Positions 24,141 to 35,856 of a stretch of DNA of 64,000 nucleotides are shown piece by piece (the stretch's first letter is position 1; each line of letters starts with the position of its first letter). The notes beneath the pieces are model-generated. The model was not told where the DNA came from. It searched no databases and worked only from the letters and a program-made list of their open reading frames with translations. A program made the position numbers and the translations under genes. Source of the stretch: Antedon mediterranea (lineage: Eukaryota > Echinodermata > Crinoidea > Comatulida > Antedonidae); assembly GCF_964355755.1 (NCBI RefSeq), contig NC_092676.1, forward strand, positions 20,442,288 to 20,506,287. The letters run 5' to 3'.

Positions 24141-24631
24141 AAATCCATGAACAAATTAAGGAAATATAACTCGGGACACAAAAATCTATTGGTTCTTTAA
24201 AAAGAAACTGTACTAGAATTCTGTAACTAAACTTTCTATTTTACTTGTAAATGAATGTACTGTATATAACAAAAATAGTAACAAAAATAGAAAATTAATT
24301 TAATTTTTAGTTCCTTATTGCGTTTCAAGTGTTTCCATTGTTCAGACTTAATCTGATTTAGAAAAATAAAATAATATGCTCTACTTTCCAAATCAGAAGA
24401 AGAAGAATATTATTCACTTACTAGGTTTTAAAATAAGTTGTCAATTAGGGAATATAGATAACACTATAGGAAACATTGTGTTATCTTCCATTTCCATGTT
24501 TGACGTTGGGTTAAATCCATTTTAAAGGAGGTACTATACTTATAAAAGAGACAATGTAGTCAGATACAGTATTTTACAGTATTGGCACTTGTTCTGTATT
24601 AATTATTAATGTACAGTAAGGAAATGAGCTG

Positions 24632-25300
24632 TTAGGAGCCCTGAGCATTTTTTGGTACATGGCTAGGATCCCTAAGCATTTTGTGTTACTTTGGCTAGGA
24701 GCACTAAGCATTTTGTGTTACGTTGGCTAGGAGCCCTAATCATTTTGTGGTATGTTGGCTAAGAACCCTGAGCATTTTGTGTTATGTTGGCTAGGAACCC
24801 TGAGCATTTTGTGGTATGTTTGCTAGGAACCCTGAGCATTTTGTGTTATGTTGGCTAAGAACCCTGAGCATTTTGTGGTATGTTGGCTAGGAACCCTGAG
24901 CATTTTGTGGTATGTTGGCTAGGAACCCTGAGCATTTTGTGGTATGTTGGCTAGGAACCCTGAGCATTTTGTGTTATGTTGGCTAGGAGCACTAAGCATT
25001 TTGTGGTATGTTGGCTAAGAACCCTGAGCATTTTGTGGTATGTTGGCTAGGAGCCCTAATCATTTTGTGTTACGTTGGCTAGGAGCCCTAATCATTTTGT
25101 GGTATGTTGGCTAAGAACCCTGAGCATTTTGTGTTACGTTGGCTAGGAGCCGTAATCATTTTGTGGTATGTTGGCTAGGAACCCTGAGCATTTTGTGTTA
25201 CGTTGGCTAGGAACCCTGAGCATTTTGTGTTTACGTTGGCTAGGAACCCTGAGCATTTTGTGTTACGTTGGCTAGGAGCCCTGAGCATTTTGTAGCGTGT
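24632..25300 (+). repeat. 32-bp minisatellite, about 21 copies
   Basis: Tandem units of ttggctagga, accctgagca and ttttgtgg/ttatg, one after another with a constant 32-bp period. Units alternate between variants (accctgag, gcactaag and gccctaat; tggtatg and tgttacg), so the array shows higher-order mixing. The last copies end near 25300 at ttggccagttc. Confidence 0.95.
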
Positions 25301-25858
25301 TGGCCAGTTCTTTCTTGTGCTGCCTTATATCATCTCCTTGCTTGTGGATCCTCAATATTTTTCAACCTGGTGCTACTACAGCTGAGTAAACTGGGAACCG
25401 TTCTCACAGTATCAGGATTAGAACTATATACATTGGCCCTTTCGTAGAAGTGACCGTTACAAAATAATGATTTACTTCCAGCATGGGTTGTAGGAGTATT
25501 GTGTGTACAACAAGAATACTAAACATCAATCATTGTATGGCATGGGTTATGGAAGCTTTATAAAGTAATATTATATGTACATGTTGTTATTTTTAGCATA
25601 ATACCGTTAGTAATTTCTTATCAATTTACTTCCTTGATGATGTAATACAGTATTCATAACAGGAAAACAATAATATTATTAAGTATAATAGTAACTGATA
25701 AATACTATTAAGGGAATGTTTGCTGCCAATTGTTTTATTTATAATACAATATAGTGAGAGTTCACACCTTTTTTCAACCCTACCTTGTTGTATACAGGAG
25801 ATCATTTGTTATTATAATCATGTGATAATGACTATTTCAAACGATTGTATGTGTGTAC

Positions 25859-25965
25859 CTAAAGCTCTGTCTACACTATCAAACTCTGTGTGACAAAAAA
25901 AAAAGTGATGTTCTCATATGTAGACATGATGATGTCATATTACTACCATATTTGGGCACATTTTA
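25859..25965. repeat. MITE family A, copy 5 (right end lost)
   Basis: The left end TAAAGCTCTGTCTACACTAT is the best preserved in the window. The gatgatgtcatattactac and catatttgggcacat blocks follow, and similarity then stops. Confidence 0.75.
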
Positions 25966-26852
25966 TGTAATGTAATGAACTGATATTTTTGTTTATTTAT
26001 CACTTTATTAATAGCTTTGACTTTAGTTTTGCATTACACTGTAATAAACAATTGCTCAAAATATAAACTTTCAAAAGTAACTCGACATATCTATCTAGAA
26101 AATAATAATATTCTGTAATTAAAATGGTGTTATGTAAATTTTATCGTTTTCAAAAATATATACAGTACACATGTATTTTTATTGTGTGAATGAATATTTG
26201 GATGAATACTGGTAAAAGAGGTGAAATAAACAGGGGTCTTAGTTAGTTCAGGGAGCACTTATTTTTTGAGCCAATTTGGGTTCCCCCCGCCCACCATGTC
26301 CTTTCAAACCTATTATAGAGATCATCCTCGGAATAAAGACCTATTAATGATTATAGATGCTTGAGAACTGTACAGTGGTTTGACTTTGCAGGAGTAGAAA
26401 TTGACAACACAGGGTTAAATATTTGAATTAGTTACAGTTGACAAAATGTCTTTTGTCGAAGTTATTGTCACACCTTAAGTTTGTAAATACCTTTCCTTTG
26501 AGTTCGTCATTTCAGCTTCATTGACTTTAGTAAATCGATGACAACCAATAGAAAGACCGCTATTAACTTGTATTAATAGTCATTCAATCTATATTGTGCA
26601 GGTTCGCCTCTCCCAATACCGGACTCTCAGAAAACCGGAAAACTCTCCAAATGCCGGACTCTCTGAACACCGGAAACTGTCAATATTTGAAACTAAATTT
26701 CACTTGTTAAAGAGTTCTATAAAGATTTTTGTAAAATATTTGCAATTTAGTTCTTATTGGCTTACTGTTAAATAATTTTTTTGATATTTGTTTTATTTTT
26801 TTAGTCATTTCAATCAAAGTTTGAACATCTCTGAGAAGAACAAATAACAAAC

Positions 26853-29800
26853 ATGGAAGGCTGTGGTTTAAGTTGTATGAAGTATTTATTGTTCGTGTTT
26901 AATTTCATAATATGGGTAAGATTTACTATTCCTTCTCCAACCTATACTTCACAATTCATGACCTGTTTAAGAGAACACATCATTTAAGAATACACACTAC
27001 AGCTAGGCATTGATTCTGATTTGTTAAATAATACCAGTGAGATTGACTAAACAATCCGTAGAGGAAGAAGAATTTAAAATAATAATTTGCATTCCTTCCT
27101 ATGTGTATGGTTATCTGTATTCAGTCGAGTTAAATTGATTGTAATGATACCTTTCAGAAGTGTGTAATAAAGTTTCTTTAATTTGGACTAGCGAAATTCA
27201 ATTCAATTCAATTCAATTCAATTCAATTTCATGCACAGTAGTAAAATACTGTATATAGCCAAATAATGTAATATAATAGAGCTGTGTTTCCACTCGAGCG
27301 GTTAAGCCAGAGGCGTCGCAAACCATAGCTATATAATCAGCACAGGGTCAAGGCACTCCTCGACCATTGTTCTGGTAATAGAACAAGTCTTCTCGGATAA
27401 GGAAGGTTCCATGTTCACACCAGGCTTGTGTGCACTTTAAAGAACTCGGTACATCTTTTAGAAGAGCACTGGTGTACTGGTCCATTCAGCCCCTATCTTT
27501 GTGGACAGACGAACAGGCGCTGTTTTGTGGCAGTATACGACACAAAGAGATTCTTAGAGGAGGAGAAAGATGTGGTACACACCTGTGCACAATTTAGCCC
27601 AGTAGGCTGCAAGTCGCAGGTTATTCACCCATTTATCTTTATAGTCCTTATCGTGAATTGTACCATGATAAAGTTTATTAATTATTTGATATTATTTTCA
27701 TTACCCTAGCTTGGAGGTCTTGGCATGCTTGCTCTTGGTCTCATTTTATATTTTGGAATTGAAGATTGGGTTCCCATTGAAGATCTAGCTATGCTGTTGG
27801 ACAATGATCTTCTCAGAAGCAGTTCGTACATCCTCATTGCAGCTGGTGGCCTTGTCTTTCTTCTTGCTTTCTGTGGGTGTTGTGGAGCCATCATGGAAAG
27901 CAAATGCTTACTTGTTTTCGTAAGTATTAACTAACTACTCTTTCAATTTTGATTGTGTGTTAGCAATGTAATGAGTAGTCCGTACAATTTACTTTAGAGT
28001 AAGAGAAAACAATCTGTGATCTGAAGGTTGTGGGTTCGAGTCCCACCCAAGAAATACTTTTATTCTCACTGTACAGTATTAAAGATGTTTTGTACTCCAA
28101 AATTATGAGAAATAAAGATTTATAAAATCAGACTTTTAGTAGTCCATTTTGCAGTATTAATGAAGTTATACACTTCCATAGGAAAAAAAAAGGATTTTAC
28201 TTATAAAAGACAAAATTAACAGTTAAATTTCACCAAAAACCCATTGACTTCCATTCAATTTGACTATTTTTTGCGTTAAATTGTAGGTTGTTGGGTAAAT
28301 GTGTTTTTTTCGATCCAATTTTTGGTCAAAGTGAATAACTGTTTTGTGACAGTAAAATGGCATATTCAACAACAAAAATTAAAAAAATAATTTTTCCAGG
28401 GGGTACAATACATCACACAGTACAATGTACTTCGCAATAGGAAACAAAATCTGACCAATTCAATTCACAGTAGTTTTAATGTTATGTTAATTTGCATCTA
28501 CTCTACTAATATTATTTATTTTATCTATTAAAGTATTTCATGATATTGCTCATTGTGTTCTGCGGACAATTGGGAGCTGGCATCCTTGCATCTATCTATT
28601 CAAACGAAGTTGAGGATGCTATTAATGACGAACTTAAGGATGCATTCAAGGAAACATACGGAAACGATACTGATTTAACTACAGCATGGCGAACAGCAGA
28701 ATATATAGTGAGTTAATAATAACGATGATCATAAATTTACAATTGTTTAGCAAATAATGTATAAAGCCTCTACATGCGGTTGACACATTAAAATAACATG
28801 CTGTACCATCATAAAGAACAGTATGCTTCTTATAAAACTATTTTACCAAAGCATTTGAAATGACACAAATCCTGTCTGTGAAAAGCTAACCCCTTATTTA
28901 TCATGAAGGAGTACCACCTTTATAAATATTAATAGATAGATTTATATAGCGCAAATAAATAATGTCTCTATATACACTCGACAATAAAGAGAAAGAGTGG
29001 AAAACAAAAGGAAGAGAACAAAAAGACAAAAACACCAAGCTAGCACCCAAACCGGAGCATGGAATCCTTACTTGCCATGAAGAGATTGTTGTCACATTAA
29101 ACAACCCCTTACCTACCATGAAGTGGTGCTGCCATTAATAGAGTTTGGGTAAACTCACATATACAATACATGTCACAACACGTATATGGATACATTTGAA
29201 TATATATAGCTTTTTATCATTTGGGCAAAATCATTTTACATACCGCTAGAGGGCTAAAGTGGTACTGTCATTAATAGAGAGTTTGGACAAACTCACATAT
29301 ACATGTCACAACACGTATATGATACATTTGAAATTAAAGCTTTTTATCATTTGGGCAAAATAATTTTACGTACCATATTAGAGGGCTAAAGTGGTACTGT
29401 CAGTAATCTAGAGTTTGGGCAAACTCACATATACATATCCGTGTCACAACACGTATATGGATACGTTCGAATTTATATAGCTTTTTTATTTGGCCAAATC
29501 GTTTTATGTACTGTTAAAGGGCTAAAGTGGTACTGTCAGTAATAGCAATAACCTCTTACCTACCATCAAGGGGGTGATTACTTTGTCATATGTGGTAGAA
29601 TGAACAACTCCAACATGACCAGAATTTGTACTGGTTTTAAAACTACTGGAGTAGGGGTGGGGAAAGATACCCGCTCTGTGGCTAGTATTTTTTTTGGTAT
29701 ATTCTAAATGACATTACAATATTAATAATGTTTTTTTTTGTAAACCCATAGTTGGATTGCTGTGGATATGAAGGATATGAAGATTATGCAAAGCCAACGA

Positions 29801-32800
29801 CAGCTGATGTTTATTCATTATACCAATTTTATGACAAGAAAAATGGTTTCGATGTTTTCCCTGAAAGTTGTTGTGTTGGGGCTACAGATGAGGAAGGCTC
29901 TGCTCCCAATCCAGAAGAATGCAAAGTTAACGGTTTTAATTCAGTTGTATGTATTATATATTATTTTTCAATGTCACTGTTAGTCTCCTTAACAACTCAT
30001 AAAACCAGACAAGGTTTCACAATAGTGAAAAGCAGACTGGTTATGGTAAACAGTTTGAGAATAATGTACATACAGTATATAAATTTTGAATGAAATATGG
30101 AATAAACTCTAAAGGCCAATTTACACAGATGAGTGGTAACAGTAATAAAAATATAGAATCTATGTTACGACCATTACACAAAATGTGGAGAGGTCAGTTT
30201 CCACTCAGGATAGATACAGATTCTACGTGGGACAAGCTGCGAGGTATTCCGCTTAGAGTTACCACTCGTCTGTGAAAATTGGCCTCTAATGTCCAACAAC
30301 ATACTAAAAACTAGAAAGCCACTCCGAGAGGGCATACCTCCGCCTACTGTAAAATTCTCCTACATAAGATTTTTCCGGTAAAAAAAAAAAATATATATTT
30401 TTAGTAATGCTGTTTGTGATTTAGGCTAATTTCATTACAAGCATGTGTATGCGAGTTTGGTGTAATGGTTATGTAACAAGCCTTTCAATTAACAATAGCT
30501 TCAGTCGACTAACAATAGAACAGCAACGCGAAAATCAAACGAGTGAATTTGAAAAGAAATAGGTTTTTTAAACTACCCGCATCAAAAAACGTGCACATTA
30601 AATCAGATTATGTTTTAAAATTACAAATCACAAATTATAACTCTTGCCTCTTGTTAAAAAATGAAGTTTTTTGGACAAGTAGTTCTCGAGAAAATGCAAT
30701 TTCAGTTTACTTGTTACTTTAAGACTGCTCGCCAGCTTTTGAAAAATTCTGTCCTATCTTTTAACACTAGCAGGTCTGAAAATAATTTAAACACTGCAAA
30801 TTAATAAAGATCAAATTAAATATACGCCATAAACAATTGGAATATATTGTGGGGAATAGTATTATAAAATTACATAGGGAGATTTGATGATAAGACATTT
30901 TGTTTAAAATCGAGTGAAATCCCGATAGCTGAGATTTATTGAGTAAACTGGCAGGAATAACTGTAGGCTATCTTCCTGTGTCCCGTTAGGACCGAGATGT
31001 CTGCCCATGTTGCAAGCCGTAATGTCTTCTTTCTTGGGCCCAGTCTGTCACGGCAGTTAGTTTCAAAAGATGATTAAATTAAATAATGTATTAATAATTA
31101 TTAGGATGGTATTTATTTGAATAAACGCCTCTCCAATAAAACATCACTTTGAATAATAATCCCACCCCCCCCCCCAACCCAACTATCTAATAAACGTCCA
31201 TCCACATTTATAATAACACAATTATAAAATTTGTAGTAGAATTCACCGCACTGTTATCTACAATTTACCAAGCATTTGTTATTCTTTTTTACCACTTTTC
31301 ATATCTATTGGAGGATTTCATTTGATTATAAATGTTACCATATTATTAAAACTAAAAAATATCCCTCGAAATAAGCACCTCCCTCAAATGAACTCCACCT
31401 CCCCAAAGGGCCCTACCAAACAATAAAAACTATACTGTAAAATGTTATTAATCATCTAAAACACTGTGAAACAGAGTAGTTTAGTTTTACGAATTTCAAT
31501 AATGGTAACCTACAGAAAACGTATAAAGGGGAACATTAACATTCCGAGAACCATCGTCTACACTTCCTAGAGGGGGAGCAAGCGAAGCGAGCTCTAGTAT
31601 TAATGAAGCATAAACAAACAGTGTTGTAATTAGCGCCTTGAGCACTTTTAGTGGATATGTGCGCTATATAAATTGTTATATTATTATTATATTATTAGGC
31701 TAGTAGTCTAGTACTAGCTTCGCTGAAAGGCAAAACTTCGACAGACAATTGGAACTTATCTAGTAGGCTAATTATGGTTTTTCCAACAATTCCACTTGTC
31801 TCTTGTAGGGATGTCCCCATTAATTAATCAAAATCTTTAAAACGATCTAAAGCTAATTTAAATGCCTTTTTGAATGAAATTAGTACATATATATGTCCAA
31901 ATCGTACACAAAAATCTGTTGCCCGCGGTGGTGTTTACAAACGAAACTCAGACCAGACGACAGGTGGTGCTGTTGTATTTCACAGTACAGAGCCGGCCAT
32001 ATTACAAATGCAGTATATCTAACATTTAATTTGTATACAGTACTAGATTTTTTTTCATCAGCGAAACGTGTTTTTTTTTTCGTACACAAAATAAAAATGT
32101 TTAAAAGAGAAACGAAACCGAAGCCAGACAACGGGTGGCGCTGTTGTATTTCACAGTACACAGTCATATTACAGTATATCTCAAATTTAGGGTAATTAGT
32201 TTTCTAGATTTTTTTTCATCCGCGAAACGTTTTTTTTTTCGTACACAAAAATGTTTCAAAAAGTACTATTTAACGATCGTTGAATAGTGCGTACTATTGC
32301 ACTCCATGTGACCCACATTCGTCCAATCAAATGACAGGAATTTATTTAGGTGTAATATAAATACATATAATTAATAGCATTGTAAATAATAATAATAATA
32401 ATTGTGTTCATGTATCACTGAAAGAAGAATTTCAGAGTATGCATTAATTTTCTTCTTTTTTTTTCTATTACATTTTAGGGTTGCCGAGTGGAAATAGAAA
32501 ACTTAATTGATGATTACATTGTGTTTATTGGCGCTGGCGCAATTGGGGTTGCATGTGTTGAGGTAAGAAAGGATATAATATCCGGTTTGAGTTTTATCTA
32601 AGCTAGTTAAGCTTCAGGGTGATAATAAATACTGCAGTTTAAATAAGTACAGCATTGTATCTTCAAATGATAAATAGTAGGAACAATTTTAGAAATACTA
32701 AATTGCTCTTAAACTAAAAAAAAAAGTGATAAATACTGAGGACAAGGCTGACCAATCATAACTTTGATCTAACCAAAGGTTGTCATGTTTTTGGTGTTTT

Positions 32801-33244
32801 TTGTTTGTTTTTAAAGATGTATTCTTAAAAAATTTGTTGTTGAATATGCTACATAATAGTAATATTAATACAGTAATAATTAAATTTGACAAAAAATGGG
32901 ATCGAAAACAACAATTTATTTACCTGAAAAATGTAATTTTAAAGCACAAATATGCAAATTGACAGCCAGTTATGGGTTTTTGTATTAATTCAACCATTTA
33001 TTTTGTCATTTTATATGTAAACACATTTTTGTTTCTACATAAGTGATTAGATTTATTAAAATTACAAAATAACCTATTCAAGGGAGAGTGGGACAATACA
33101 TCTTTAAATTGAGCATTATTTAAATGATGATATCAACATTGCATGGACTGATTTGTTCTAAACGTTGTGTTTTATTATTTCTTTCAGCTCTTCTGCATGC
33201 TCTTTGCAATATGCTTGTGCCGAAATGCGGGAGAATCGGATTAA
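26853..33244 (+). CDS. Tetraspanin family protein
   Basis: Six coding exons: 26853-26915, 27710-27919, 28534-28707, 29752-29946, 32479-32562 and 33188-33244, giving 260 residues. The first exon begins at an acceptor at 26805, so a non-coding 5' exon lies upstream. Four membrane segments are visible: about 12-36, 62-80, 92-113 and 226-252. The large extracellular loop has the CCG motif (C152, C153), a PESCC pair (C189, C190), C206 and C216, that is six cysteines. Palmitoylation-type cysteines flank the membrane segments (GCGLSCMKY, FCGCCG, ICLCR). It resembles the CD151/TSPAN9/TSPAN11-like group, but I do not assign an orthologue. Tetraspanins organise integrins and other partners in plasma-membrane microdomains. 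Introns are filled with MITEs and tandem repeats. Confidence 0.92.
27290..27640 (+). repeat. Interspersed repeat with GTCTTCTCGGATAAG motif, copy 1
   Basis: Contains gagcggttaagccagagg, agaacaagtcttctcggata and a ctttaaagaactcggtac block. A second, shorter copy lies at about 48900-49055. It may be a SINE, but I see no clear B box. The ORF at 27428-27709 is in this repeat and only appears to join the next tetraspanin exon. Confidence 0.5.
28015..28075 (+). repeat. tRNA-derived SINE fragment
   Basis: Contains GGTTGTGGGTTCGAGTCCCA, a T-arm with perfect 5-bp stem and a B box GGTTCGAGTCC, followed by ttttattctcac. No acceptor stem or anticodon arm can be folded, so it is not a functional tRNA gene. 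Confidence 0.55.
28078..28413. repeat. MITE family B, copy 2
   Basis: Begins TTAAAGATGTTTTGTACTCC and ends with the complement near gggggtacaatacatc. The interior shares aatcagactttt, acttccataggaaaaaaa and acttataaaagacaaaatt with copy 1. Confidence 0.75.
29105..29550 (+). repeat. Tandem repeat, period about 135 bp, about 3.3 copies
   Basis: Blocks gggctaaagtggtactgtca, gagtttgggcaaactcacat and cacaacacgtatatgg recur at about 29123, 29259, 29391 and 29527. It lies in the tetraspanin intron before the CCG exon. Confidence 0.85.
30114..30284. repeat. MITE family C, copy 2
   Basis: GGCCAATTTACACAGATGAG on the left and the complement of CTCGTCTGTGAAAATTGGCC on the right, with ggtaac/gttacc just inside. 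It matches the copy at 6420-6583 through most of its length. The ORF at 30090-30275 is not a gene. Confidence 0.85.
30285..31104. other. Tetraspanin intron, unassigned sequence
   Basis: No exon is recognised. The stretch from about 30310 (aaagccactccgagaggg, atacctccgcc) to about 31600 (gggggagcaagcgaagcgag) has the look of one larger interspersed repeat, since both edge phrases are GC-rich compared with the intron. No second copy is present here to test this. Confidence 0.3.
31105..31430. repeat. Repeat family K, uninterrupted copy (inverted)
   Basis: Reads atggtatttatttgaataaa, cgcctct, gtagtagaattc, gttatctacaattta, tcatatctattggagga, ccctcgaaataagc. This is the reverse complement of the family K copy split at 19801-20475 and provides its empty site. 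Confidence 0.65.
31625..31695 (+). repeat. SINE 3' end
   Basis: tagcgccttgagcactttta followed by gtgcgctatataaatt and a TATTATTAT tail. This is a typical 3' end of tRNA-derived deuterostome SINEs; the same tail form is seen at 44490-44535. Confidence 0.6.
31896..32265 (+). repeat. Tandem duplication, units of about 160-178 bp
   Basis: Two full units and the start of a third. cgtacacaaaa occurs at about 31903, 32081 and 32240; gctgttgtatttcacagtac and tagattttttttcatc occur once per unit. The two opposite-strand ORFs here are a consequence of the repeat. Confidence 0.8.
32811..33108. repeat. MITE family B, copy 3 (inverted)
   Basis: Starts TTAAAGATGTATTCTTAAA and ends GTGGGACAATACATCTTTAA. 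The body is the reverse complement of copies 1 and 2 (taacctattca, ttttgtcattttatatgtaa). Confidence 0.8.
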
Positions 33245-35240
33245 GTCAACATCATCACACAGCATTAGTCAATGGGGAGACATTTAAGGCACACAAAAGG
33301 GACTCGTTTTTATTATTACAGGATTTTATTTTTTTATGTTATAACAATCGGTGTTTTTTTTAAGGCTTTCTTTGTATAGATAGCATGTTTAGTATGTAAA
33401 TATATATATTGGTTAGAGAATACGTTAGTGTACTTTTCTGTATATATATATAATGTTTGAGCTACCAAATTTGACTGTAATTTTGTAAGGAAAAGGGGCT
33501 GACAATGCTGAAGGTTTTAACCATACATGCAAGGCTGATTTATCTTTGTTTTCTTCCTCCAAAACAGATTTTTGATACAATTTCCATAATATTACATAAT
33601 TTGCAATGGGTGGTATTTCATTTCACATTTTTCATACAGTATTCAAAAGGAACAATTTTAGTTTGTTTTAAGCCAGTAAATTATTATCGTATTTGAAAAA
33701 TTAATTTCATCGAGTAACTAAATAAAAAAGAATCACTTTGTATCTTACAATGTTTGGAAGGGTTACTTGGGTAAATAACTGTGTGTGGAGTATTTATGTC
33801 ATTGTTATAGATGTTATTGATCTTTCGTTTTCGTGATGTGCCACGCGACAACACGGCTGTTGAGTCAAAAAGTCATTCTATGTATGCACCGAGCGACTCT
33901 CTACTCTGTGTAATCGAGTGAAAGTCGTGAAAATGAAAGCGCCTTAATAACCTACTTGTAAATACCCATACCTCAACCATTTTAAATGGAATATACTATA
34001 AAGAAAACGCTGTGAACAAATTTCTTATGCAATGAACAATTTTGTAGGCAATTGCTAACAAAACATATTTGCATTTTGTTTGAAACTTGTTGTTATATCC
34101 AGAAAAATAATCCTGATTTATTTCATATACCATATACAATTTTATTCGAATATAGTGTTCCTTTTATTCGTCAGATTTTAGTTTAAATTAATTGTAAGAA
34201 AACGAAGGTTAGATATACTTTTCTTGTAGAAAAATACTAGATGTATTTGTATATTTTGGTAAACAAAAGTGTCTTATTTGGTGAAGGTATTTTAGTATAA
34301 TAATTTTATTTTAATAATGTTTAAAATTTGTTATCATTCCATTTATAGTTATCAAATAATAACATTTCCTTGTCTGATTCTGTAGTTTTTATATTAATTA
34401 TGTGCAAAAATCTTGTTAGTTAAACATTTTCAATCATTTTGGTTTTTTCTTAATTAGCATTGTTTTTGCGCTAGTTTAATATTATTTTTTTTCTTTATAA
34501 AATTGACAGTGGCCATATTCACCAATTACACTTAAGTGAGGAGGTATACTAAGTATTTCACTTAAGTCAATACATATTTATGAATTTCCCTTAAGTGTTA
34601 TTTACTTTATCCAATGTACTGTGGCCATATTCACAATCACACTTAAGTGAAATATACAGAGTATTTCACTTAAGTCAATAAATATTTAAGAATTTCCCTT
34701 AAGTGGTATTCATATAGGAAATTTTTAATATGAAGAATATGTTTTTGCTTTAGCCTAAGAGTGAATGGTAAATACAACCACGGATTCCTAGTAGTTGTTG
34801 ATTGGTTAATTAAAGCAGTATTTTACTAGTATTCCATATATGGTTGCAGGCTACAATATAACACTTTAACATACATTATAAGAGCTTAATTCAAAGCACG
34901 TCGTTTGTGGTGTACTGACGTAATTATATTAAATAATACTTTATTTTTTGTAGTGTTTGTTATAAAGAATGGAAATACCACAAGAGTAATGATAGAGCCA
35001 AACCACAATTTGGTGGAATTGATGAGTTTAAAAAAAAAATGCATTTCAAACACTTTGGAGCTGTTTATTTTCTTGCTCGTATATTTATTTTTGTACTAAA
35101 GTTATACAGTTAGTCTTTTTAAAAGTATACCTAATATTGTGTTGTATTTCTCTATATTTAATTACTTTTTCTATTTTCTTTCTATTTATACTATTTGTAC
35201 TATTTTTCTATCGAATCAACAAGGGTGAATAAATGTTCTA
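33245..35240 (+). other. Tetraspanin 3' UTR and polyadenylation signal
   Basis: About 2 kb of T-rich non-coding sequence after the stop. The best polyadenylation signal is AATAAA at 35228-35233 (aagggtgaataaatg), followed by a GT/T-rich stretch. A 112-bp direct duplication lies at 34509-34710 (ggccatattcac, acttaagtgaaatat). The ORFs here show no protein signal. Confidence 0.5.
34509..34710 (+). repeat. 112-bp direct duplication with CTTAAGTG palindromes
   Basis: The phrase gtggccatattcac starts at 34509 and again at 34621. Each unit carries three copies of CACTTAAGTG-like hexamers or their halves (cacttaagtga, tttcacttaagtc, cccttaagtg). Confidence 0.75.
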
Positions 35241-35856
35241 TTTACATTATAAATTTGATTTCTTTCTTAATGTGTTTTAGATGAATTATTGTTTTCTCCC
35301 AAAATAATTAGTGTTATAAAATAAGAAAAGATTGAACTGTTAATTATTGTTTTGAGAGTACAATCATGTATTGCAATTGCATGTTGTATTCTTTTTAAAA
35401 AGGATATTTTGTAATGGAACCTAGTAGGACTGTATGTGGATGTGGGGTGTGTTTTGGTTGGCGGATCGCATGCGCTCGGGTCAACCTACTACCGTACGGG
35501 AGAATCTGGTCTTAGAGATCTTCTCCAATTTCTTTTAAAATGTGTTAAAATGCAATTTAACATCAATTTTACTACAGTATATTCAAAATACTGTAAGAAT
35601 AAAAGAGTCGTTAGTAGGGCTTCAGGGGTCACTCATAATAGAGTATGGTGCTGTGTTACAATTAAGAATATTCTTCGATATCGGGTGATTATCTCACTCG
35701 GATAGTTAATACTGTAACAGGTTGTCCTTTTTCGACATGCTTTGTTGTTTAAAACCATAATAATGCTTTAGTTCAAATATCTATATTCATAATGTATACT
35801 GCAGACACCATTGGTAACATAATATAAATACAATTGCTGTAGAAGGATTTGTAACA

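Noticed and set aside
24632-25300. Regular 32-bp repeats resembling a CRISPR array
   Set aside because: The repeat units abut with no unique spacers and the surrounding DNA is an animal genome; it is a minisatellite.
27428-27709. 93-codon ORF touching the second tetraspanin exon
   Set aside because: It lies in an interspersed repeat; the acceptor at 27709 and the tetraspanin frame show it is intron.
28015-28075. tRNA gene
   Set aside because: Only the T-arm and B box are present; no acceptor stem or anticodon arm folds, so it is a SINE piece.
31880-32195. Overlapping ORFs on both strands of 95 and 100 codons
   Set aside because: They arise from a tandem duplication in a tetraspanin intron and resemble no protein.
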